Source: Ananas comosus (lineage: Eukaryota > Streptophyta > Magnoliopsida > Poales > Bromeliaceae). From it: a stretch of DNA of 64,000 nucleotides. Below, piece by piece: positions 47,064-59,042 of this stretch. The position numbers and the translations under genes were made by a program. Location of the stretch: NCBI RefSeq assembly GCF_001540865.1, contig NC_033640.1:283174-347173 (forward strand), given 5' to 3'. Under the pieces are notes generated by a model, which was not told where the DNA came from, ran no database searches, and worked only from the letters and a program-made list of their open reading frames with translations. Positions within the stretch are counted from its first letter, which is position 1; each line of letters starts with the position of its first letter.

Positions 47064-47343
47064 TATATATATATATACGTTTCTCTTGTGGTATAACTAT
47101 TATATATATGTTATGATAAATATCATGACTTCAAAGCTATGATATCGGAGTAAAAGTTCGAATCTTACAAGTTGAGTTGCTAGGCGTGACAAATATACTA
47201 AATCCCATATACTTATCCTTATTTTAAAATTAAAAAAACTGTAACAAATGAATTATTAATTTAGTACAGTTTTACTTGTCATTTATAATTTATTAGAAAT
47301 TTTAAACTCCTATTTTAAAAACTTAAGTTCTCATTCCTACATC
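46988..47343. other. Microsatellite and AT-rich sequence
   Basis: (GA)n(TA)n occupies about 47005-47078. Around 47145-47165 GTTCGAATCTTAC resembles a B-box, but no SINE ends are visible. Confidence 0.45.
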
Positions 47344-47905
47344 TGGTAGCACGGAAGCCTCCGTGCTACCAAGTTGTTTTCAATGATGTGGCTTTCAAAT
47401 CGACGATCGGCTCCGTTAGATTTGATCTATACTATTGAAAGTATTTGAAAACTAAATTTTATTATTTTTCGGTATCATTTACCTATTAAACGAGTAGTCT
47501 ACAAATAAACGGATGAAAATAAAAATCTCGTAAAAAATGATGATAAAAGATTTGAATTTAAGATCAGTGGCACTGATCTTACTCTAAATAGTAAAAAAAA
47601 AATTTTATAAAAATTTCATCATATTTGGATTACTTTACACCGTTAAATTCACAAACGCATCACATCTACCATTAAAATTGTCAATTTTGAGACCTTTTGA
47701 TCACTAGTCAAATGATGTCAAAAAAATTTGAACTTTAGTTCCCAAATACTTTCAACAGTATAGATCAAGTTTAACGGAGCCGATCGTCGATTTGGAAGCC
47801 GCATCATCCAAGTTTAACGGAGCCGATCGTCGATTTGGAAGCCGCATCATCGAAAAAACTTGGTAGCACGGAAGCCCTGTGCTACCTATAGTATAACAGT
47901 TGGAC
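47344..47905. repeat. Long palindromic MITE (family A, copy 3) with internal duplication
   Basis: The ends carry CACGGAAGCCTCCGTG-type palindromes. The right arm holds a 46-bp direct duplication ('aagtttaacggagccgatcg...catcatc' at about 47766 and 47812) absent from copies 1 and 2. Confidence 0.7.
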
Positions 47906-47916
47906 TCATATAGAAT

Positions 47917-48142
47917 CCGGATGGAATGCTATCGATAACACGAAACATTGGTGCTATCAAATTTTCTGCCGTTAAATTTACCTCTTTTATCATTTTCATC
48001 CGTTCGATTATATTATTCAACTAATCACCTACTCAACCTAGAGGCCCACATCATCCTAACCGCACATCTTTTAATCCAAGAACAGAAAATTTAATAGCAC
48101 CAAATCATTGATACTATTAATAATATTCCAGTCTAATTCTAT
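47917..48142. repeat. Short MITE, uninterrupted relative of the 17.6-kb element
   Basis: The ends are GGATGGAATGCTATCGATAA and ATACTATTAATAATATTCCAG. The interior in inverse orientation matches both halves of the element at 17553-18119 and lacks the TRIM, so it gives the empty site (CTCTAGGTTGAGT). Confidence 0.65.
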
Positions 48143-49053
48143 ATATTCCAAATACTTTTTGAGTTAATGAGAAGACCGTAATCTACACTGGTGATTTTTC
48201 CAGCTGCTTGATGCTTTCCAAAATATTTTGAGACTTATTTCTGATGTTTTGCAAGCTGAGTGAGTCCAATTCAGCACTCGTCAGACGCATACAGCAATGA
48301 TTAGCAAAAGGGAAACTAAAATCCTCTTAACTCTGATACAAACACCCTAAAATTTAGAGATTTCTCTGTAAGCTTATTAGCGGGTACATACATTTGTAAA
48401 AGGAGAAGTAAGATGTAAACATAAAGAAAGAATACGAACAGACCCCAACACACGCAACTAACTTTTTGATCTGGTTGTAATTAAAAGCATTAACTCATTA
48501 ACTCAGTAGTTGCAAACATCAGGAAAAAGAGGCCGTAGTTCCCGATGATCCGCCGGATATTCATATTCATAATCACGAGAAACAAATCAAACAAGTACGC
48601 CGGAATTTGCAGTCCAAACTGAACATAGATTATATATAACACCACCGACCTCGTCCTGTCTAGGCTGGTTGGTAGGCGTCCTCATCCGTGAACGAGCGTG
48701 AAATCTCGAATTCGAAGTCAAAGCCATAAATGGGAACTTGGATAAGAAAAGGAGGTGAAAAAGAAGAAAAGAATTATAGCTTTCACAGTTTCATAGGATC
48801 TTATTGCTCACTTTGCATAGTAAAAGCAGAGAGCAAATGCGCCGTTAAGGCACAATCCATTTGCCGTCTTTAAGAAGCCCATCAAATAGGGCAGTAGTTT
48901 CTACTCCTCCCTATCTTCTCCTCTCTCTCTCTCTGTCTCTCTCTCTACCAACATTCATTAAAATTGCTACAAAACTAAGGGGTGGACACATCAAGTGTTT
49001 TTCTTCTTTTTTTCTCATTCAAAGAGACGAAAGCAGGGTTAAGATTCAACCGA
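48143..49053. other. 3' flank of the cyclophilin gene
   Basis: The right part should be the cyclophilin 3' UTR. The minus strand at about 48490-48620 can be read as a hydrophobic frame (GLQIPAYLFDLFLVIM...) without a start or splice support. A CT tract is at 48920-48949. Confidence 0.45.
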
Positions 49054-52000
49054 TCAGACCATGGGAAGCTCCCCGCAGTCGCTGATGATGACTCGCTTCT
49101 TGGGCCGGTCGCCGCGGTCGGTCTCCTGCGACTCGACTAGCCGCACCACATCCATGCCCTCGAGAACCTGCCCGAACACCACGTGCCTCTGGTCCAACCA
49201 CGGCGTCTGCATTTCCGAAAAATAGTAAACATGTTAGCTTCCGTATCTTAGCAACAGCCACCATCCTCACCTGACCGAACACCTTTCCGCTGTCCTCGGT
49301 TTCAATTGAAACAAATACAATTTAGTACCTGTAGTTCGATCCCCGATTTGATCTCAATCTAGAGTTTCAGTTTCGCGGCCTTGATTTCATTTTTGTCCTC
49401 AAAAGTTTCAATTTTAACAAGGAAAGTCTAATAATGGCGTCGACACGGTACCACACTTAGGCAAAAAACTTCACTACTAGAGGACTGAAGGAAGGGTTTA
49501 TTTAGAGTAGGAAAGAAGGGTAAGCCCCTCGAAGAGAAGGAACTGGAAAAACCTCCTCGGCTTTAAAAAGCTGGATGCATTTTGGGAGGAAGCATCCAAA
49601 ATCATCAAATATCTTCATATCGAACAACTAACATTTATTTATATGAATAATTACGTCAAATCGAAAATTACCTTGACAGTACAAATGAAGAACTGGCTTC
49701 CATTAGTGTTTGGTCCGGCGTTTGCCATGCTAACGATGCCAGGTCCCAAATGAGCCACTGGAAATTTTCAAGAAATGAAAATCATCAGAAAATACATACA
49801 ACACAGAATGCTGGATGAAAACAAACGTCAGTTAGTTCAACTTACGCTTGAAATTCTCATCCTTAAACGTACGCCCGTATATGCTTTTACCTCCAGTTCC
49901 CTGCAATCGAAGTTTTTCTTTTTCATTACGTAAAATTTGAGGTTACTGAGAAATGCTAAAAAAACATCTTCTGTTCTGAACTACTAGAATTCCCTCAGCA
50001 TTGCAATGACCAACCAACAGAATCATTTTAAAAAGTTGGAAAGATGACAATGGTACATCAGTTGGATGATTATTCAATCATATTTTAGCCTCTTTTACGC
50101 TTTGGGAAAAGGTTTGCACCTTATTAAAACAGCAGAGGTAAGGTTTTCTTTGTTTCTCAAAGGTCCTAAAAAAAGTAATATTTTTGAAGGCTCGACAAAG
50201 GGTTGGTATGAAATTCTACCAGGACTGCGGAATTTTCATGCAAGAGGAAAAAAAAAAGAAACTATTGAAAAATATGGCCAAGGGATAGGAGATAATTGAA
50301 ACAAAGCACTTAAAAACTTAAAAAAACAAAAATCATATAGCAAACCTCTACAAGAAGGCATGTATTAAATATACATGTTTAGCACCTAATCACAACTCAA
50401 AAAATGCCTGCCTATTCAAGTAATGCCTCGTGCATAATGAAATAACAGGTTGATATGCTGGATAAGGAGCATTTTGCATTGAACACCGTAGTGGTCTCTT
50501 GTTTTCTCAAAATAAACAAGGCATCATCATCCATTTCGTAATGATCAATACAAATCCTAGACCAGTTAATTTTATTTTGTTCCTCCACTAACAATCATGA
50601 CATCACTTGAGCAATGGGATATGTTGGAAAATTAAAGTGCAAATCTTAATAAGTCTCTGTAGAAACATTAGCAAATTTTCTACTTAACTGCCAACTCGAT
50701 AGAATTTGTATCGGTCAGTCAACTAAGTCAACTTTTCCACATGATGCAATATGTCGCCACTTATCTAGAAAATATATGAATAAATTTTTTAATCATACAT
50801 TAGACTGCATATTCTCAAAAATATGCCAGTGCCAGGTTTTGGCGAGATAAATGCACTAACAGCATAATACTAAAGTTGAGCCAATCACATCAAATCGGGA
50901 ATAAAGTGGGAACAAAAGGAGGTAGCATACATTTCCCTTGTCAAAATCTCCTCCTTGAATCATGAAGTCCTTAATGACACGATGAAACGTGGAGCCCTTA
51001 TATCCGAATCCCTTCTCCCCTGATAGAAATGAAGCTTCATTAAGAAAAGTATACAACCCTTTCCATCCAGTTTCTAAACAAAGGAAAGCAACCAACAAAG
51101 TACAACAAATGGATGGGTTAATTACAAAATTACTCCTAGAAGTTTGACTTGACTTTCAATTTAGTCCTCATAATTTATGCATAGCAATTTATCCTTAAAT
51201 TGGTAATAACTCATTACAATTGAAACAAGATGAAATCTAAAACACGAGTCAAACTTGAAGCACTTAATTTTGTAATTTGCCAATTTATTTTTACCGACCA
51301 GTGCAAAGAGCGCGGAAGTTCTCTGCAGTTTGGGGCACATCCTCCCCATACAGCCCGATGACGATCCTTCCAACAAGCTTCCCCACAGGATTACCGATGC
51401 TTATGTCAAAGTACACCTTGTTAGTGACCTTAGACTGCAGCTCAGCCTCCTGAAACCACATTTGCAAAAACCAATCCTCAGTAATACAACTATTTCTGCC
51501 CAAAAAAATGCAATTAATGGATGAGAAACTATTGCTGAAACTAACCCACCATGGATTGGTCCCAAGAAACTCAATCCACGACATCTTGAAATGAAATTTC
51601 AAATCATCGGACATGACCTACAATAACAAACATCTACATGTCCAAACTCCGAACAGATAACCACCTATTCCTCATATATTTTCAGAAATGGCCGTTTTAT
51701 CGCCGTTGATTCTCTGATCGACTACTTAGATGCCTAGCTAATCGTTATAAAACTTATAATCTTTCACATGTAGACACCATTTACAGGTTGTAGATCATGT
51801 CCAACAGCTTACATTTAGATTTCAAGGCCTTAGGGTTAAACACCAAGCTCGATTATTGTCCCAAGTGCACAAATGTCCAGGCCATACTTCCGATTATTGA
51901 AAACCCCCACTAAAAACTACACAAGTGATATCAAACACCGCATCGAACATCACCACAACCCTCAAAACCACCCAACAAAGAACAAAACCAGCATCGATCA

Positions 52001-52462
52001 TCACCTAAACCCCCAAAACCACCCAACAAACGTCAATCTTAGAATGGAATGTCACCAAAACCCTAAAAACTACCCGTGAAAGATCAAACCCAGCATGAAG
52101 CCTTCATCAAAAACAGCAAGATAAGTAACATCCGAAACCGTAGCACTCAAATGTGTGCCGAAACGAGAGGGGATGCTAAAACCCTAGCCCTAGAGTGCGA
52201 GCCACTCACCTTGAGCTCGGCCCGCGCCGAGCTGGCGAATCGGGCTCGGCTCCGGAGCGAGGGGGACGAAGAGGGCGAGGCGACGACGCGGCCACCGGAG
52301 AGCACGGAGGAGGAGGAGATCTTCGAGAGGTGGCTCTTGTGGAAGCTCAACGAAGCCGAGGACGACGAGGGGACGAGGAGGCGAGAGCCTCCGAAGCTTC
52401 TCGGAGCCGCGATCGTGGGCCGAACACTCGCCTAAGAGAGAGAGAGAGCGAGAGAACAAGGT

Positions 52463-52496
<34 letters not shown>

Positions 52497-52547
52497 GGTT
52501 AGGGTTTTGGGGGGAGCGCTTACGAGGGAGGTGAGAGAGGACGCCAT
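49054..52547 (-). CDS. CYP20-2: Peptidyl-prolyl cis-trans isomerase CYP20-2, chloroplast
   Basis: A plastid (thylakoid-associated) cyclophilin that speeds prolyl isomerisation. Seven exons join in frame: 52524-52547, 52210-52431, 51299-51449, 50931-51019, 49846-49900, 49672-49757 and 49054-49206. They give 259 residues, which I recall as the length of the Arabidopsis protein. Residues 1-82 are Ser/Arg/Ala-rich and nearly free of acidic residues, a chloroplast transit peptide. The cyclophilin domain spans about 88-257: [15 protein letters not shown] (Arg146, Phe151, Met152 and Gln154 of the active site), [15 protein letters not shown] (Gln202, Phe204) and [12 protein letters not shown] (Trp212, His217). 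The signature [17 protein letters not shown] segment ([20 protein letters not shown]) identifies the CYP20-2 type. Exon 1 codes only eight residues. The leader has a (GA)n tract. Confidence 0.95.
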
Positions 52548-54119
52548 TAATGGAGGAAAGGGAGTTGGTGCGCGTGAGGAGGAGATTGGAGAGTGTTCGA
52601 TGAGGTTGGTGATAAGAGGAGGAGGATATATATAGCGAGGAAGGGGACGGAGAGGACGAGGGAGAAGGGTAGTTTTGTAAATTCGTATATATTGCTCGTA
52701 TTTTGGTTTTTTTTTTTTTTTTTTTTCAGGACCATTTCAGATTTAAACTATAAAATCAAAAAATAAAAAAAAAGTTTGCTGGTAAATTTTATTTTATTTT
52801 TGTTTTTTTAAGCAAAACTAAGTAATTTTAGTTCATTCGATTTATTGAACTAATGACAATAAGTTACTTTTTAACAAATAAAACTAAAAACACTGAGGTC
52901 TCTATTCACGAAATCATACATTGTTAAATAATTTACCTTCCGTTTCGATTGCAATAATAACCGTTGAACTAAAACTACCGGTTCAAAATATTTAAACGCA
53001 GTTATTGTTATTAGAATGCGAGACTTTTTATAATCTAATTAGAATCATTTTTGTATCCGATAGAGAGCAATTAGAATGCTACAGTCCAAGAGCTATAACG
53101 TTTAATCCAATGATGAAATTGTTATAAATAGGACATAAGATAAGAAATAACATGTTTACGTGAAAAATTCAAGGTTCAAATCATAAAAACAAAACAAAAA
53201 AAAAAATCAGAATTTCTTACACATTATTCCCCACGAAGTTTAACTGTAACACTGAGTCATTAAACAAGAACATGAATTTCTATAAAATGTTAAAATTGAA
53301 TACTTATGAGCTTATCCATGTGTAGTGAGTGAATGATAAACTTAGAAGCGTACTTAGATGAGAGACGCTTATGATTGCAGTAATAATCACATGGACATAG
53401 CATTGCAGTAATAATCAAAACTTTTTAAAGAGAATAAAAAGAAAACAAAATCCAAGTTTCAGAGAAACACGAAAATCAACCCATGGTTCTTCTAATCCAG
53501 CTTCTAAAATCGCTTCTCTGCGACTCTGAAACACAACAAAGCTTTCTCAATAGTAATCATTTTATTTATATTACCTTCTTCTAACAAATCCCATAGTTAT
53601 TACAACAAAAGCAGAAGCACTTTTCCACAAAATATGATTGATTGAACAAGAGCCCCAAATATAATCTCAGCTCGCAATGATGTGAATGAATTAAGATCAT
53701 CATCAATATAAAGGTTGAGACATTGAGAAAAAGAATCGATTTCACTAACAACTGGAAAACAACAGTGTCCAATTTGCAAAACAAGCTCTCAGAATCAATA
53801 ATCGGAAATCCCCAAAAACAGTACTCATCAGTGAGAAAATTGGGAAAAAAAAAGAGAAAACAATCGACGGGGCTCCTCAATGTTTCCCCCTACCGGTCGA
53901 AGCTAGCGAAATAAAGTTATAAAGGCGCCGTTTGTCCACATCCCTACAAGTTAAAGGGTTAGTAATGATCCGGAAAGATTTGTTAGATGAAAAAAATGGA
54001 AGATGAGATTCTAATCTGCTTCACTCTCAAGAACTCAAAGTCTTCGATTTCCGAGGGAAAAACAAAAAACTAATTTAATGGAAAAAAAAAAAAAGAGCGG
54101 CAAAACCGATGATGGGCTT
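52548..54119. other. Cyclophilin promoter side and OTU gene 3' flank
   Basis: The first ~130 bases are cyclophilin leader and promoter, followed by a T-rich tract (52709-52730). The right part contains the OTU gene 3' UTR. I see no further gene. Confidence 0.5.
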
Positions 54120-56699
54120 TTAGAGTACAACAGCAGCCCTTTCCGGAGAGATAAGAGGAATAGGGTTGGCGATTAAGGGTTCATAATGGTCGGCTCCGGC
54201 ACCACACCAGCCTGTAAAGAATAAAATAGAAGTTAAACCACAAATAATAATAAAAGATTACATCAAACAACGCGGCGTAGTCATAGAAAAATGTATACTT
54301 TTTTAATGGAATCAATGATTCAAAAGCTTATTGCTAACCTGTTCCCTTCATGAACAAAAAAATTGGGGTTTCACAAATCTGACCCCGGGGGCGGTGGGGA
54401 AGGAAGAAAACACAGTTGTCCTCATCTACCATTGCATCTGACCCATGTGCTTGGACCTGATAGTATAAATATTCGACAACTTATTCGGGGACAATTTCAA
54501 GAATTAAAATAGCTTTATACAGAGAAGCACCAGCTAAATTATGCACAAGTATTACTTGCTTCCTAACGCTTATCATCGAGTATTTTCAAACCTTCATATA
54601 AAAACACCAAAACTGCCCACCTCGTTTTTTTTTTTTAAAATTCCTCGGGGTTTGTTTTAAAATACGAGTAGATACAAAATTTCAAAAGCTATATTCCATT
54701 CAGTAATGACAAACTAAAACTAATAGAGCTACTCTGATAGTAAGAAGTAGAATTGATGCAGAAAAATAGTAGGTGCTATCTATTTACAAAAGGAGACAAA
54801 ATGTGCTCAAATTCGAAGTTTTCATCCACTCACCACATACACTTCACGCTTGAATTCCGTTGCCAAGCACTCAATAGCGATGTCGTCACCAAACGCCGCA
54901 GCGTGGCCATCCCGGTTCTCATCTATGCTCAACAAGCCTTCCTCCGTATATTGCAACGTGATGATGTCATACTCGTCTTCCGGAGAGCCGGAGGTGGACA
55001 TGTACTTGGCCCAACTAGGCCCGTCGTTTACAGCTATGCATCTCTCCTTGTAGATAGACTCCATCGCTGTCTCCCTAGGAAACAACATTAGCTGGTTATT
55101 AGCACAATAACAGATAAGAAGGCCCTAGAATTGCGACATATCGAGGAACATCAGAAAAAAAAGCTTCTAATCTACACCAGTAATGTAAATAACACAACAT
55201 ATCAGCTTCAATGAAACAGTGTAACACAACACATATAAAAGTTAATAAACAGAAGCTTGATACACATTCTGGACCTTGTTAGCGGCACAAAGATAAACAA
55301 TGGTGAGACAATAAACAGTCACAAAAAAAAAAGGGGTTAATGTTACACATTATTTTTTTTTTCATATAACTGTGACAGCAGTGTGCATGAAACAGGAGAT
55401 TTAAGGAAAATATGGCCCAAACAATATATCATGACAATAAATTATCCAACACACAAACTTTCCAACTAAGTTTATGTTGGTAGCTTAGATTGGGTGCAAT
55501 GCCCACACATCAAACCATGCTATCATGTCGACACAATGCGTCAAGGCAAATCGCCTTCTTAATTTACTTTGGTCTTCCTCGTATGAGTCTCTTATTAAGG
55601 AATATTAAGTTTTTAACACATACTTAGGTTTTTCTCTCTTTTTTTTTTTCTCTCAGGGTTTTTGACAGGTATTTGTGTCACAAATAACAGCACAAATGAT
55701 CATGTCAACCTATGCTGTTAAAAATGGTAATAAAATTCGCATTTTATCGGTCAAAATTACCTTATCTACTCTAAAAAAAAAAACCTTTAAAAATTGGTGT
55801 TTTATTGGTTCAAATTACCTTATTTACACTAAGCAAACCTTTAAATGGGATCCATTTCCTGATCATCGGTTTTAAAAATTAAAAATAAATACCTTTTCTC
55901 GTAGTTTCTTTCTCTATTTACCAATGACTCAAAAAGTGTCCTCATGCACATCCATTTCACAGTTCCAAACTCCGTGTAATATCATATAAAAATAATTTAA
56001 GAAATAAAGCTGAAAATAACAAGGAAAAAGTAAACTTTTAATAGCATTCGATAACACAATACAATTTTTTTCTTCACAAAGTAGCAGATAATTAGAAGTA
56101 AATTTGACAAAAATCATGAAAAATAACAATATTAAATATTAGGAGGGAAAAAAAACACTAGATCTGTAAAATAGAGAGAGAAAAATGGAAGCATTTAAGA
56201 ATATCCTACAAAGTTGTAAAAAAAAAAAAAAGAAAAAAAGAAAAAAAGCAGATAATCAGACATAAATCCGATAAAAATCATAGAAATGATGACAATGAGA
56301 AAAGAAAAAAAGAGAGCGAAGATCGGGGAAAAGAAAGAGAAAAAATATAGAGAGATACCTCAGAACCCCAACATCTACGAGTTCCTGGATCGCCGCGTCC
56401 AAACCCTCGCGATCCTCTTTCCTCGCGAGGAGCTTCACCTCCTGAACAACGTGGATCCCCCACCCGGCCTTCAGATCCGGCGAGTAGAGGTGCCGGATCG
56501 CCGCGTCCACGATCCCCCTCACCGTCCTCTGCCGCAGCTCCCTCGGCCCCCCCACCTTCGCCCCCACCATCGCCTTCCTCGCCGCCGTGAAGAGGCAGTT
56601 CCCGTCCGCCTCCACGTCGCCGCCGTGCTCGAGCCTGAACGCCGCCCCCGGCGCGCCGCGGCCTGCCGCGCCGGCGCGGCGGCGGAAGTCTCCGCGGGT
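54120..56699 (-). CDS. OTU-family cysteine protease (deubiquitinase-like), N-terminus disrupted
   Basis: Four exons join in frame: 56359-56699 (open part), 54834-55074, 54339-54456 and 54120-54211. OTU proteases cleave ubiquitin chains. The catalytic Cys is in EADGNCLF (codon 56595-56597), the catalytic His in GADHYEPL (codon 54186-54188). The rest has typical OTU features: an AFGDDIAIECLA helix region, EVYVVQAHG strand and MKGTGWCGAGADHYEPL loop. The protein ends ERAAVVL. Upstream of the open part an in-frame TGA lies at 56700-56702, just before TRGDFRRR. Beyond it the same frame stays open and protein-like (AWESVGLRAAAAGDLDTDLG). The only good ATG (56827-56825, MADPSPDP...) is in another frame and stops at 56765. 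So either sequence errors or real mutations have broken the first ~60 codons. No ATG start can be assigned. Confidence 0.82.
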
Positions 56700-56764
56700 T
56701 CAGCCACAGCACGCCGCGGCTCCGAGATCCGTGTCCAGGTCCCCGGCTGCTGCTGCTCTCAGGC

Positions 56765-56827
56765 CTACGGACTCCCACGCCGCCGCCGCTTGCTGATGGT
56801 GGGAGGATCGGGGCTCGGATCGGCCAT
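56765..56827 (-). other. Short ATG-started frame upstream of the OTU exon
   Basis: It reads MADPSPDPPTISKRRRRGSP then TAG. This is the expected position of the OTU start codon, but it is one frame off from the downstream OTU frame, the shift falling in a run of CGG/GCG triplets near 56780. It would act as an upstream ORF as written. Confidence 0.5.
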
Positions 56828-57069
56828 GGGCCGGCTCCGCGCGGCGCCGGTGCCGTCGAAGCTTAGGGTTTCGTGAGGCGCTCGTGCTCGCAGAGAGCTA
56901 TTCCCAATTTCTAGGTTTCTTTCCCCCCCCCCCAAACACGCACCTCAACCACACCCCCCTCTTCTTTTTATTTTTATTTTTTCCTCTTTTTTTTTTTTCC
57001 TCTCTCTGGGGCCCCGAAAAAAAAGGGGGGGAGAGGGACGTTATAGACGGGCCTAGGAGTACCGTAGGA

Positions 57070-57920
57070 CACGTGGCCAAGCCTGAGTGGTCAGTGCCTT
57101 TGCGGAGCTTTGAATGTACCGTAGGGACAAGATATGACGTAGGTAACCGTTGGGAGGTGGTCCTTCCGATGGCAAAATGCCTAATAGTCCCTGTACTGCA
57201 AACAAATTCCAAAGCGATTCCTGTAGTTTTCGCAGAAAAATAATGCCATCCCTACACTATTTACAAATTACAACCTAATCTCTAACGGTGAAAAATATTA
57301 AACTTTCTATCAACTAACTAGTTATATATATAAACATAATCAAAAGCTAAAAAATATTGTTAGAAAAGTTAGTTTTAAAATTTGCATAATGCACTTCGTA
57401 AATTTGGTCACTGATTAATAATTACGAATTGGTTTTGCTCATATCGCTTTTAATACAAAATAATTTGAAAAAAAAAGTTTGGAAAAAAAAATGTGTGCAC
57501 TGAGTATAGGGACTGAATTAGACCTACTGGCTATTAGAGGTACTACAATGCATTTGTTTCCCCTCTCCTTGTTGTTCCTGTGACTTGTTCACCACACGTG
57601 TGAGCTACTGAGGCCTCTCCAACCCAAAAGGCCGAGACACGTGTGACTACGCCAGCTGGCGCGTTTGACTTTGACCAACTGGGAGAGTGGATTTGAGCTT
57701 CAACATTTGTTCCTCTCCAACAAATGGTATTACGCCACGTGGGGTTAGTGCGACGTGGCACGTGGTGATAGGTTGGCAACGGAGTTTGGTGTTGTGGCCC
57801 ACAGAGCTCGACAAGGAGAGCCTCGATGTTCCCGCGGAGATGGTTGGTGGACGGTTCCTGCGCCGTTAATCGTACCGTTTCACGGCCACGATGTCTCGCT
57901 TCGCAGGAATCCGCCACGTG
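57070..57920. promoter_or_regulatory. G-box (CACGTG) cluster, unit 1
   Basis: CACGTG occurs at 57070, 57595, 57638, 57736, 57759 and 57915, five of them within 326 bases, plus GACGTGG words. G-boxes bind bZIP and bHLH factors. The cluster lies about 0.7-1.1 kb upstream of the OTU gene and downstream of the truncated NFD4-like copy. Confidence 0.5.
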
Positions 57921-58062
57921 GCGCCACCGGACCCGTGTGATTGTCCCGTGGAAGTTTCTCGAAGCACCGGTTGACCGGGTTCTGATTCAAATATTCGGTG
58001 TCTTAAATATATATATTTTTTTAACAGTTATGAATTATGATACATATGAATATAATAATATA

Positions 58063-58430
58063 GAGGGTAAACTTCAAATACCATCTCTATAATTTCGCAC
58101 TTTCTTATTTTACTACCGTATCATTTTACTACCCTATACCTTTTTAGTGTATCAAGTTAGTACCGGTGATTTCATTTTTCTCTTTTCGTCAGCTCCTCCG
58201 TTAATATTTTATTAAATTATATACAAAAAAGTTCAGATACTTCAACTAGATTTATCGAATATTCATTTTAATATCCTTTAGTTTTAACTTTGACACTGAT
58301 TTAATGAAAAAATTAGTGTAATGAATAATAATAAAAAGAAAAAATAAAACCATTGGGTACTAAACTAATATATGTTAAAACACATGGTACTAAAGTGAGA
58401 AAGTGTGAAAGCACAGGAATGATATTTAAA
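58063..58430. repeat. MITE (family E, copy 3)
   Basis: The left end GGGTAAACTTCAAATACCAT and shared interior ('cagctcctccgttaatatt', 'aaattatatacaaaa') match the copies at 25753 and 37626. The right end is degenerate. Confidence 0.6.
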
Positions 58431-58475
58431 GATATATATATATCATCAACACATTCTCTCTCTCTCTCTCTCTCT

Positions 58476-58524
<49 letters not shown>

Positions 58525-58657
58525 GATTAAGTGCAATTAAAAGAATACACAAATGCAAGGGATGAAGCCATTGTTATGCTTACTACAATACTAATACTTC
58601 AACATTGAACTTATCACGTAATTGAATAAAATTCTCTTTTTCTCAAACATATACTTT

Positions 58658-59041
58658 TCATGTTCGAGCGTGCCCGTATAAGTGCGCGTAAACGACCTTC
58701 GTCCGATGAACGAGAATGAGGCTCAAAATGATCGCGACAATGCATAGTCCCGACATGATCAACGAACTCGTGAAGAAGCAAATGGCCCCCTCGCATTTCA
58801 ACGGCTCGTCGGCGAGAGAACTCCGAGGAACATGAGCTTGTTTCTCCGCTTCGTAGTCGTATATGCCGCTCGCTATAAGACCGGAGAATATCAAAGAACC
58901 TGCGGGGTTGGCAATCGTGAGGAAATTGTATAATGCTCCGAAGTTTTTTAAGCCGAATAGTTCGGAGGCGGCGGCGGGGACGATGGCCCAATGGGCACCG
59001 TAGCCGAGCCCGATAAGTAGCGTTCCTATGTACATTGTGCC
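58658..59041 (-). pseudogene. 5'-truncated copy of the NFD4-like gene (last exon fragment)
   Basis: About 126 codons, from GTMYIGTLLIGLGYG to the end, match the last exon of the gene at 60688. The copy stops abruptly at the N at 59042, so it lacks everything upstream. The original stop codon has become CGA, extending the frame by two residues to a TGA at 58658-58660. There are few amino-acid changes, so it is recent or allelic. Confidence 0.8.
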
Positions 59042-59042
59042 N

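Larger units (their letters stand above)
56971..59041. repeat. 2-kb tandem duplication, unit 1
   Basis: It matches 59043-61065 with a few percent divergence and small indels over the whole length: T-rich start, 'ggacgttatagac', repeat of the 'tagtccctgtac' type, G-box block, family E MITE, CT/A-rich tract, and the 3' part of the NFD4-like gene. It ends exactly at the N at 59042. Confidence 0.85.

Noticed and set aside
47140..47170. SINE suggested by GTTCGAATCTTAC
   Set aside because: No A-box at the right distance and no flanking duplication.
48490..48620. Hydrophobic minus-strand reading frame
   Set aside because: It has no ATG in context and no splice partner, and lies where the cyclophilin 3' UTR is expected.
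57543..57917. 124-codon minus-strand frame present in both duplication units
   Set aside because: The frame is not kept between units: indels shift it after about 60 codons at 59727-59996. It overlaps the G-box block and has no start context or family match.
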